Origin: Betaproteobacteria bacterium
GTDB taxonomy: Bacteria; Pseudomonadota; Gammaproteobacteria; Burkholderiales; SG8-41
Assembly: GCA_016177355.1 (NCBI GenBank)
Contig: JACOVL010000011.1
Span: forward strand, 1-21,944
DNA: 21,944 nucleotides
Direction: 5' to 3'
Positions 6,897 through 13,088 of the stretch are shown piece after piece. Below the pieces are notes generated by a model that was not told the origin of the DNA, searched no databases, and saw nothing but the letters and a program-made list of their open reading frames with translations. A program made the translations under genes and the position numbers. Position 1 is the stretch's first letter; every line of letters starts with the position of its first letter.

Positions 6897-7958
6897 TCAG
6901 TAAGTCGGCTTCGGCCGGAAGTACTTCTCGCGGTCTATGGATTTGATGGTGATGCTCTCGACGCGCGCGCCGCGCAGCACTTCGAGCGGGATGTCCACCC
7001 CCGCTTCCCCGCGGCCCCACAGCTTGCCGTAGAAATCAGCCTGCCCCTTGACCGGCTGGCCGCCAAGACCGACGATGACATCGCCCGTGCGGATGGCGGC
7101 GGCGTCGGCCGGCCCTTCGGGCGAGACCCGCGTCACGATCACGTTGCCCTGCACTTCCTGGGTGTTGATGCCGATCCATGGACGCGCGCGCCCCGAAGCC
7201 TTGCCGGTGGCGATCAGATCGCCCAGCATGGGCTTCAGCAGGTCTATCGGCACGAACATGTTGCCCGGGACCTGGCGCCCGCCCGCGCCGCCCATCGCAT
7301 CGCCCACCACCAGCGAGCCGATACCGAGCAGCTTGCCCTCCTTGTTGAGCAGCGCCGCGCCGCTCCAGTTGACCGTCGCCGGGGCGGTGTAGATCGCCTC
7401 GTCGAGCAGGTATTCCCAGTAACCGACGAACGGCCGGCGCGACACGACATATGCCGGCGCCACGCCGTCGAACCCCACGATCAGTACCAGTTCCCGCTCG
7501 GGAACGCTGGACGACTGGCCGAACTGGACCGGCTTGACCGGCAGCGGGCGCAGCGCCCGCAACAGCCCGAAGCCGGTGGCGTTGTCGTAGGCGACCGTGG
7601 TGGCGGGAAACACGCGCCCGTCGGTGGTGGAGAGCTCGATGGTTTCCGCTTCCATGATGAGATAGCCGATGGTGAGCACCAGGCCTTCGGAGTCAATCAC
7701 CACCCCGCTGCCCTCGCGCTGGGGCCCGAGCGTTCTCAAGGAGCGCGCGTTGGAGACCGCCTTGGCCCGCACCTTGACGACGGAGAGCGCGTCAACAGTG
7801 AGTTCCGGGCGTGAGCGCGCCGCCGGGGGCGCCGGCTGCGCCGGGTCCTGCGCCGGCAGCGGCATGCCGGAGATCGCCAGCAGCAGGCCGCAGGTCCATG
7901 CCGCCGCCGCGCCCGGCCGCCGCCGTCCTTGCAGCCCCAAACCCCGATCACCTGTCAT
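6897..7958 (-). CDS. HtrA-like (S1C) protein with PDZ domain, probably catalytically inactive
   Basis: The protein has 353 residues from the ATG at 7958, which has GGAGGA six bases upstream. The ATG at 7985 lies upstream of the predicted transcription start and is rejected. It has an N-terminal export signal (Arg12-14, then a hydrophobic stretch to about residue 36), a Pro-rich linker, a trypsin-like domain (about 80-250) and a PDZ domain (about 258-340, ending in EVLRGARVESITIKS). The HtrA catalytic His (LTNxHV) is Tyr99 in LTIGYLIMEA. The Asp of DxxTDLAVL is Gly129 in DNATGFGLL. The Ser of GNSGG survives as Ser199 in NWSGA. With two of three triad residues lost it is probably a pseudoprotease, acting in the periplasm as a peptide- or protein-binding factor. 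Confidence 0.87.
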   Translation of the reverse strand: MTGDRGLGLQGRRRPGAAAAWTCGLLLAISGMPLPAQDPAQPAPPAARSRPELTVDALSVVKVRAKAVSNARSLRTLGPQREGSGVVIDSEGLVLTIGYLIMEAETIELSTTDGRVFPATTVAYDNATGFGLLRALRPLPVKPVQFGQSSSVPERELVLIVGFDGVAPAYVVSRRPFVGYWEYLLDEAIYTAPATVNWSGAALLNKEGKLLGIGSLVVGDAMGGAGGRQVPGNMFVPIDLLKPMLGDLIATGKASGRARPWIGINTQEVQGNVIVTRVSPEGPADAAAIRTGDVIVGLGGQPVKGQADFYGKLWGRGEAGVDIPLEVLRGARVESITIKSIDREKYFRPKPTY

Positions 7959-7985
7959 GCGTCGTCCTCCGGGCAATAGGTGCAT

Positions 7986-8014
7986 ATCCTATTCCCAAAC
8001 GGCGTGTTTGGTAA
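7986..8014 (-). promoter_or_regulatory. Candidate promoter with palindromic operator for the HtrA-like gene
   Basis: On the minus strand, TTACCA (8009-8014), a 17-bp spacer and TAGGAT (7986-7991) form a plausible sigma-70 promoter. The predicted transcription start is near 7979, about 20 nt before the ATG at 7958. A perfect inverted repeat CCAAAC-5-GTTTGG (7995-8011) fills the spacer, where a repressor could bind. Function is inference. Confidence 0.4.
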
Positions 8015-8052
8015 CAGGTGGCGGCGAAAAATTCCAGCGCCGCCGGACGGGT

Positions 8053-8058
8053 TACAAT
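8053..8058 (+). promoter_or_regulatory. Possible -10 element of the SDR gene
   Basis: The hexamer TACAAT matches the sigma-70 -10 consensus at five of six positions and lies 47 bp upstream of the SDR start codon. No convincing -35 hexamer is found at 16-18 bp. Confidence 0.3.
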
Positions 8059-8105
8059 CGCCGCTTCCGGAACGTGGACCGGCAGTCGAACCCGACGGGA
8101 GAAAA

Positions 8106-8879
8106 ATGGAACTGGGACTGAAAGGCAAGGTCGCCGCGATCACCGGCGCCACCGAAGGCATCGGACGAGCTACCGCGCAAAAGCTCGCGCGCGAAGGCGC
8201 CAGCGTGGCGATCTGCGCGCGCCATGCCGACAAGGTGCAGCAGGCCGCGGACGAGATCGCGAAGCTCGGCGCCGAGGCGCTGGGCGTCGCGGCCGACGTG
8301 AGCAAGACGGAGGACGTCGAGCGCTTCATCAACACCGTCATCCGGCGCTTCGGCCGGATAGACATCCTGGTCAACAACGCGGGCACCTCGATGGCGAGGG
8401 CGTTCGACGCCGTTTCCGACCGGGACTGGCAGGCCGACATGGACCTCAAGCTGTTCGGCGCGATCCGCTGCGCGCGGCTCGCCATCCCGCAGATGAAAAA
8501 ACAGGGCGGCGGGCGCATCATCAACATCACCACCGTCGGCGGCAAGCAGCCCGGCGCGAACTCGATGCCGACCACGATCACCCGCGCCGCCGGGCTGGCC
8601 CTCACCAAGGCCCTGTCGAAGGAGCTCGCCGCGCACAACATCCTGGTCAACACGGTGTGCATCGGCAAGATCAAGTCGGGACAGCACGAGCGGCGCTACG
8701 TGAAGGACGGCATCAGCGCGGACGAGTACTACGGGCGCGTCGCCAGGGACATCCCGATGAAGCGGGTGGGCGAAGCCGAGGAAGTCGCCAACGTGATCGC
8801 GTTTCTCGCCTCGGATGCCGCGAGCTACGTCACCGGCAGCAGCCTCAACCTCGACGGCGGGATCTCGGGCGTCTTATAG
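8106..8879 (+). CDS. Short-chain dehydrogenase/reductase family protein with altered catalytic tetrad
   Basis: This 257-residue protein has a Rossmann fold. The nucleotide-binding loop TGATEGIG (13-20), the structural NNAG (90-93) and the C-terminal YVTGSSLNLDGG are typical of classical SDRs. The catalytic tetrad Asn-Ser-Tyr-Lys is not. The positions appear as Lys115 (DLKLFG), Thr143 (NITTVGG), Thr156 and Arg160 (TTITR, where YxxxK is expected). NAD(P) binding is likely, but normal carbonyl/alcohol chemistry is uncertain. Degenerate SDR subfamilies exist, so this could be a conserved variant rather than a decayed gene. The start is the ATG at 8106, preceded by GGGAG and in register with other SDR N-termini (LKGKVAAITG). 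A longer in-frame start at 7980 would add 42 residues unlike any SDR and is rejected. Confidence 0.9.
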   Translation: MELGLKGKVAAITGATEGIGRATAQKLAREGASVAICARHADKVQQAADEIAKLGAEALGVAADVSKTEDVERFINTVIRRFGRIDILVNNAGTSMARAFDAVSDRDWQADMDLKLFGAIRCARLAIPQMKKQGGGRIINITTVGGKQPGANSMPTTITRAAGLALTKALSKELAAHNILVNTVCIGKIKSGQHERRYVKDGISADEYYGRVARDIPMKRVGEAEEVANVIAFLASDAASYVTGSSLNLDGGISGVL

Positions 8880-8902
8880 AGTACGGCGGTGGACGCCCTA
8901 CA

Positions 8903-8940
8903 TTAGTTCAGTTAAACTAACCCGACTACACGAGGTCGGG
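8903..8940 (+). promoter_or_regulatory. Stacked palindromes, probable autoregulatory operator of the toxin-antitoxin pair
   Basis: Two perfect inverted repeats lie side by side directly before the antitoxin ATG: TTAGTT-6-AACTAA (8903-8920) and CCCGAC-8-GTCGGG (8921-8940). The second contains the likely ribosome binding site (GAGG/GGGA). Phd-type antitoxins repress their own operon through palindromes placed in this way. The assignment to this antitoxin is inference. Confidence 0.6.
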
Positions 8941-8942
8941 AT

Positions 8943-9185
8943 ATGGATACCGTAAACATCCACGAGGCGAAGACTCACCTGTCGCGGTTGGTCGAGGAAG
9001 TGGCCGGAGGCGTGGAAATCGTGATCGCGAAGAACGGCGTGCCGCGTGCCAGGCTCGTGCCCCTGGGCGGCGTCCGTCCGCTCAAGTTCGGCGTGCTGAA
9101 GGGAAAGATCCGTTATCCGCGCGACTTCGACGCGCCGTTGCCCGGCGAGGTTCTCGCGCTGTTCGAGGGCCGTCGCCGGAAATGA
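8943..9185 (+). CDS. Type II antitoxin, Phd/YefM family
   Basis: This 80-residue protein begins MDTVNIHEAKTHLSRLVEEV, followed by VIAKNGVPRARLVPL. This is the DNA-binding and dimerisation fold of Phd/YefM antitoxins. The C-terminal third (RYPRDFDAPLPGEVLALFEG) is the usual toxin-wrapping tail seen with PIN-domain partners. It neutralises the toxin encoded next and should repress the operon with it. The stop codon overlaps the toxin start by 4 bp (ATGA), so the two are translationally coupled. Two palindromes lie immediately upstream. Confidence 0.93.
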   Translation: MDTVNIHEAKTHLSRLVEEVAGGVEIVIAKNGVPRARLVPLGGVRPLKFGVLKGKIRYPRDFDAPLPGEVLALFEGRRRK

Positions 9186-9557
9186 GGCTGCTCCTCGATA
9201 CGCACATTTTTCTCTGGACGCTTGACGATTCGCCCGGGCTCTCGCGGCAGGCACGGGAGATCATGACCGCGCCCGGCGCCGAGTGCTTCGTTTCAGCGGT
9301 GAGCTTCTGGGAGATTGCGATCAAGGCGAGCCTGCGCCGGAGGGAATTCCGCGTTGATGCCCGCAGGCTGGTCGCGGGCGCCCGAGCCGCCGGGTTGAAA
9401 CTTCTGGCCTTTCAGCCCGAGCATGCGGTGCGGGTTGCGCGGCTGCCCGCGCACCACTCCGACCCATTCGACCGGGCGCTTGTCGCGCAGGCACTCACCG
9501 AGCCGCTGACCCTGCTCACGCAGGACGCGGCACTTGCGCCCTATGGCAGGAACGTGA

Positions 9558-9568
<11 letters not shown>
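9182..9568 (+). CDS. vapC: Type II toxin, VapC-like PIN-domain ribonuclease
   Basis: This 128-residue PIN-domain protein has the expected acidic residues: Asp6 (LLLDTH), Glu44 (SFWEIAIK), Asp94/Asp97 (HHSDPFDRALVAQA) and Asp115 (LLTQDAAL). It is therefore probably an active Mg-dependent RNase. VapC toxins usually cut tRNA or rRNA. It is translated by overlap with the antitoxin gene. The last residues and the TAG stop lie inside the acceptor-stem end of the convergent tRNA-Thr gene (11 bp shared). This is an unusual arrangement and suggests the module was fitted against the tRNA 3' end. Confidence 0.93.
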
Positions 9569-9633
<65 letters not shown>

Positions 9634-9656
9634 GTTCCCACGCGGTGCGGGCCGGA

Positions 9657-9662
9657 ATTATA
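9657..9662 (-). promoter_or_regulatory. -10 element of the tRNA-Thr promoter
   Basis: A consensus TATAAT lies on the minus strand 23 bp upstream of the tRNA 5' end. It is followed by a GC-rich stretch (TCCGGCCCGC), the discriminator type associated with stringent control of stable RNA genes. The -35 hexamer is poor. Confidence 0.65.
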
Positions 9663-9947
9663 CCGCCGAACGAACACGGACGATGATGGTCCGCGTCTAA
9701 CTTTCGGAAATTCATGGGCTTGCAACGCCTGTCCGCCGCCGAGTCCGAGCCGAATAGCCGTGTCCAAGGTGCTGGATCGAACGCCGGTCGGCATCATCCG
9801 TGCACTTTGTCACGCGACCGGCCGCGCCCGGTACCCACTCCCGCCTTTCGTTCCTGGTTTTGCGCCGTCCATCGGCTGTCGCTGGCGGCCCGGGCGGGGC
9901 CCGCCCAGAATGCCGGTGTCGCAATCAGAAGGACTCCAGGGGATCAC
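9663..9947 (+). other. Intergenic region and leader upstream of the minor pilin operon
   Basis: About 285 bp hold no convincing gene. A GC-rich hairpin GGGCGG-3-CCGCCC lies at 9892-9906 in the presumed pilE leader. TTGTCA at 9804 resembles a -35 element, but no -10 follows at a proper distance, and I found no clear sigma-54 site. The pilE ribosome binding site (AGGGGA) ends five bases before the ATG at 9948. The operon promoter should be in this stretch but cannot be placed by eye. Confidence 0.5.
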
Positions 9948-10367
9948 ATGGAAAAAAAGAACGGGGGTTTCACGCTGATCGAGTTGATGATAGTAGTGGT
10001 GATCGTCGGGATACTGGCGTCGGTGGCGGTCCCCGCGTACACCGACTACGTGCGGCGCGGCAAGATCACCGAGGCGACGACCAATCTGGCGGCCCTGCGG
10101 GTGCGCATGGAGCAATTCTTCCAGGACAATCGCACCTACGTCGGCGGCCCCTGCGCGCCCGGGGCGGCCGACGCCAAGTACTTCACCTACGCCTGCAATC
10201 CGGCGGCGACCGCGACCACGTTTACGATCGTGGCCACCGGCGTCGGAGACCTGGCCACTTTCAGCTACACGGTCAACGAAGCCAACGCCAAATCGTCCAC
10301 CATCACCGCCGCCGGCTGGACCGGGAACGCCACCTGCTGGGCGCGCAAGAAGGACGGCAGTTGCTGA
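9948..10367 (+). CDS. pilE: Minor type IV pilin PilE
   Basis: This 139-residue prepilin has a 7-residue leader cut by PilD before Phe in MEKKNGG|FTLIELMIVVV. Glu5 of the mature protein is present, followed by the hydrophobic helix and the YVRRGKITEAT segment. The body matches the PilE/ComP-like minor pilin family, with RMEQFFQDNRTYVGGPC, YTVNEANAKSSTI and a C-terminal disulfide loop CWARKKDGSC. It would be part of the priming complex at the pilus tip with PilV, PilW, PilX and FimT. In Pseudomonas pilE ends the minor pilin operon, whereas here it comes first. The ATG at 9948 has an AGGGGA site. The stop overlaps the next start by one base (TGATG). Confidence 0.9.
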   Translation: MEKKNGGFTLIELMIVVVIVGILASVAVPAYTDYVRRGKITEATTNLAALRVRMEQFFQDNRTYVGGPCAPGAADAKYFTYACNPAATATTFTIVATGVGDLATFSYTVNEANAKSSTITAAGWTGNATCWARKKDGSC

Positions 10368-10885
10368 TGGCCCCGAGGAATGCCATGGGGTTCACTTTGA
10401 TCGAGCTGATGGTCGGCATCGCGATCGTCGGCATCCTGATCATGATCGCCCTGCCGAATTTCACGATCTGGATCCAGAACACCCAGATCCGCGCCGGCGC
10501 GGAGGGGATCCTGAGCGGCCTGCAGCTCGCGCGCACGGAGGCGGTGCGCCGCAACGTCAGCGTGCAGCTCGTGCTCGGCAACCAAACCGGGTGGACGGTG
10601 AGCCTCCCCAGCACCGCCGAGACGATCCAGTCCCGCACTGAGCTGGAAGGGTCCAAGAACGCGACCGCCACCGTGACGCCGGGCGGGGCCAACACCGTCA
10701 CTTTCAACGGCCTGGGCCGCGTGGTCGGCAACGCCGACGCCTCGCCCTCGATCACCCAAATTGATGTGGATACGGCCGCGCTCGCCGCGGCCGACAGCCG
10801 CGAGTTGAGGATCGTCGTGGGCGGCGGCGGCAACATACGCTTGTGCGATCCGCAGGTCGCCGCGGGCGATCCGCGCGCCTGCTGA
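10367..10885 (+). CDS. fimT: Minor pilin FimT/GspH family
   Basis: This 172-residue prepilin has the leader MAPRNAMG and is cleaved before FTLIELMVGIAIVGIL, with Glu5 present. The segment after the helix (SGLQLARTEAVRRNVSV) is the GspH/FimT signature. The C-terminal NGLGRVV ... LRIVVGGGGNIRLCDP is typical of FimT/FimU. It is predicted to sit in the pilus-tip initiation complex. The start at 10367 overlaps the pilE stop. An in-frame ATG at 10385 would leave only a two-residue leader and is unlikely. Confidence 0.9.
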   Translation: MAPRNAMGFTLIELMVGIAIVGILIMIALPNFTIWIQNTQIRAGAEGILSGLQLARTEAVRRNVSVQLVLGNQTGWTVSLPSTAETIQSRTELEGSKNATATVTPGGANTVTFNGLGRVVGNADASPSITQIDVDTAALAAADSRELRIVVGGGGNIRLCDPQVAAGDPRAC

Positions 10886-10895
10886 GGACGGGAAT

Positions 10896-11318
10896 ATGGG
10901 CATCCGCAACTCGAAGACCGCGCAACAGGGCGTCATGCTGCTGGAAGCCCTGATCGGGATACTCATTTTCTCGACCGGGATTCTGGCGCTGATCGGCATG
11001 CAGGCGCTCTCGATCAGCTTCATGTCGGACGCGAAATACCGCTCCGACGCGAGCTTTCTCGCCAACGAAATCGTCAGCATGATGTGGGTGGACCGGACAA
11101 ATCTGGCGAACTACGCCTACCCGGGCGGGACCGCGCCGGCGCTCGCCGCCTGGATCGCCAAGGTCAACGACGGCCGCCTGCCGGGGAGCGATACCAACGC
11201 GCCGACGATCGTGACGAACGTCTTGACCGGAGAGGTGACGGTCACCATCCGCTGGCAGCCGCCCGGCTCCGGCACGGTGCGCAAGTACGACTCCATGGCG
11301 CTGATCACCAACCCGTAA
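10896..11318 (+). CDS. pilV: Minor pilin PilV
   Basis: This 140-residue prepilin has the leader MGIRNSKTAQQG and is processed before VMLLEALIGILIFSTGILAL. Val replaces Phe at +1 and Glu5 is kept, as is usual in PilV. The segments MQALSISFMSDAKYRSDASF and VTVTIRWQPPGS match the family. The ribosome binding site is GAGGA, upstream of the ATG at 10896. It acts with PilW, PilX and PilY1 to prime pilus assembly. The gap to pilW is 11 bp. Confidence 0.9.
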   Translation: MGIRNSKTAQQGVMLLEALIGILIFSTGILALIGMQALSISFMSDAKYRSDASFLANEIVSMMWVDRTNLANYAYPGGTAPALAAWIAKVNDGRLPGSDTNAPTIVTNVLTGEVTVTIRWQPPGSGTVRKYDSMALITNP

Positions 11319-11329
11319 GGCCGGCCGCC

Positions 11330-12439
11330 ATGACCCCGCGAAACGGAAATCCCCGCCCGCGCCCGCCGGGCTTCTCCATCGTCGAGCTCATGGTCGCGGC
11401 GCTGATCGGCCTGATCGGCTCGATCGTGATCTTCCAGGTGTTCGCCGTGTCCGAGGGCCAGAAACGCACCACCGTGAGCGGCGGCGACGCGCAGCAGAGC
11501 GGCGTGCATTCCCTGTTCACGGTCGAACGCGACGCGCGCATGGCGGGTTACGGCATCAACATTGCCGCACTGCTCGGCTGCACCATCGTCGCGTACAACG
11601 CCACCCGGACGCCCACGAATTTCTCCTTCAAGATGGTGCCGCTCGAAATCATCGACGGCGCCGGCGGGGCGCCGGACAGCATTTCGTTCATGTTCGGTGA
11701 CTCCGACCTGTTGATGGCGCCGGCGAAGATCACGCAGACCATGCCCTCGCCCGCGGCGACGTACAAGGTTGACAACCGCTACGGATTCGTCGAAGGCGAT
11801 CTCGTGATCGCGGCCGAACTCGGAAAAAACTGCACCCTGGCGCAGGTGACGGGCGTTCCCGGCACGCCCGGGCAGACCGACAACGTGCTGCACAACTCCG
11901 GCAACTACACCAACGCGCAGGGAGCCAACGTGCCGGCAAACTACAACCCGCCGGGCGGCCTTGGCATCACGTATACGGCGTGGGACAACACGACCAACAC
12001 CGGCGGCAGGCTCTACAACCTCGGCGCCGCTCCCGCGGTCGTTACCTACTCCATAGACGCGCCGAGCTCGAAGCTCGTGTACCTGAACTCGCTGAGCGCC
12101 GCCACGCCCACCCCCATCGTTGACGACATCATCCAGCTCCAGGCGCTGTACGGCAAGGACACGGACGCCGACGGCGACGTGGATGCCTGGGATGTAATCC
12201 CGCCGGTCACCGCGGCCCAATGGTCGAGCATCATCGCCCTCCGCGTCGCGGTGGTCGCCCGCAGCGCGTTGCCCGAGCGGCCGAACCCGGCCACCGGCGT
12301 GTGCGACATCACGACCGTGCAGCCGGCGTGGGCCGGCGGGACGCTCGTGATCAATACCGATCCCAACTGGCAATGCTATCGCTACCGCGCCTACGAAACC
12401 GTGGTGCCTCTCCGCAACCTCATCTGGAAACCGGAATGA
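11330..12439 (+). CDS. pilW: Minor pilin PilW
   Basis: This 369-residue prepilin is processed at PRPRPPG|FSIVELMVAALIGLIG, with Glu5 present. A large C-terminal domain follows, beginning with the family segment GGDAQQSGVHSLFTVERDARMAGYG. At residues 277-285, DTDADGDVD fits an EF-hand-like calcium loop (DxDxDGxxD), preceded by QLQALYGK. PilW is a core component of the pilus-tip complex. The ATG at 11330 has only a weak AAGG site, so translation may be coupled to pilV, 11 bp upstream. The stop overlaps the pilX start (ATGATGA). Confidence 0.9.
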   Translation: MTPRNGNPRPRPPGFSIVELMVAALIGLIGSIVIFQVFAVSEGQKRTTVSGGDAQQSGVHSLFTVERDARMAGYGINIAALLGCTIVAYNATRTPTNFSFKMVPLEIIDGAGGAPDSISFMFGDSDLLMAPAKITQTMPSPAATYKVDNRYGFVEGDLVIAAELGKNCTLAQVTGVPGTPGQTDNVLHNSGNYTNAQGANVPANYNPPGGLGITYTAWDNTTNTGGRLYNLGAAPAVVTYSIDAPSSKLVYLNSLSAATPTPIVDDIIQLQALYGKDTDADGDVDAWDVIPPVTAAQWSSIIALRVAVVARSALPERPNPATGVCDITTVQPAWAGGTLVINTDPNWQCYRYRAYETVVPLRNLIWKPE

Positions 12440-13056
12440 TGAATACCCGCGCCCCGTCCGCAATTCCGCCGCGGCAGCAACAGCGCGGCGTCGTGCTGTT
12501 CATCGCGCTGATCGTGCTGGTGGCGATGTCGCTCGCGGGCATCGCCATGATCCGCTCCGTGGACACGACGCTGGGGGTCGCCGGCAACATGGCGTTCAAG
12601 CAGGCCACCATCCAGGGCAGCGACCGGGGGGTGAAGGCCGGTTACGACTGGCTGGTCGCCAACAGCGCCGGCGCCACCCTGCAAAACAGCAACGAGCCCG
12701 TGGGCTATTTCTCCAACCGGCCCGCGGTGGAGCCCAACTGGTTCGACCTGGCGAGCTGGGCCGAGTCGACCTGCATCAACGGCTGCGGCGAGGATGCGGC
12801 CGGCAACACCATCCGCTACATGATCCATCGCATGTGCACCGAGCCGAACACGCCGTACAACGGCACCAACGCCGGCGTCGCCAACCAGTGCGCGTTGAGC
12901 TATCCCGCTGTGGGAGGCAGCACGGGCGGTAGCATGACCGTGGGCGCGTCCCAGTTCGAGGGCATCCCGCAGTTGTATTACCGCATCACCACGCGCGTGG
13001 ACGGCCCGCGCAACACGGTGAGCGTGATCCAGGTTTCCGTCCTGATCCAGGTGTGA
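12436..13056 (+). CDS. pilX: Minor pilin PilX
   Basis: This 206-residue protein has the PilX N-terminus RQQQRGVVLFIALIVLVAMS, then SLAGIAMIRSVDTTLGVAGN. The helix lacks Glu5, as expected for PilX (GspK-like position). The C-terminal part contains paired cysteines (CINGCGEDAAG, MCTEPN, QCALSY) and ends YYRITTRVDGPRNTVSVIQV, a common PilX ending. It is predicted to cap or bridge the tip complex to PilY1. The start overlaps the pilW stop. A second ATG directly follows the first. Confidence 0.9.
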   Translation: MMNTRAPSAIPPRQQQRGVVLFIALIVLVAMSLAGIAMIRSVDTTLGVAGNMAFKQATIQGSDRGVKAGYDWLVANSAGATLQNSNEPVGYFSNRPAVEPNWFDLASWAESTCINGCGEDAAGNTIRYMIHRMCTEPNTPYNGTNAGVANQCALSYPAVGGSTGGSMTVGASQFEGIPQLYYRITTRVDGPRNTVSVIQVSVLIQV

Positions 13057-13088
13057 CGGGTCGCCGGCCCTTATCAAGGAGCGCGAAC

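Noticed and set aside
7959..7985. Upstream ATG at 7985 as start of the HtrA-like protein
   Set aside because: It precedes the predicted transcription start and lacks a ribosome binding site, whereas the ATG at 7958 has GGAGGA at good spacing.
8867..8898. Inverted repeat GGGCGTC/GACGCCC overlapping the SDR stop codon as a terminator
   Set aside because: The stem is perfect but the loop is 18 bases and no T-run follows, so it is not a convincing rho-independent terminator.
9760..9947. Sigma-54 promoter upstream of pilE
   Set aside because: No GG-N10-GC element with good flanks could be found at a suitable position.
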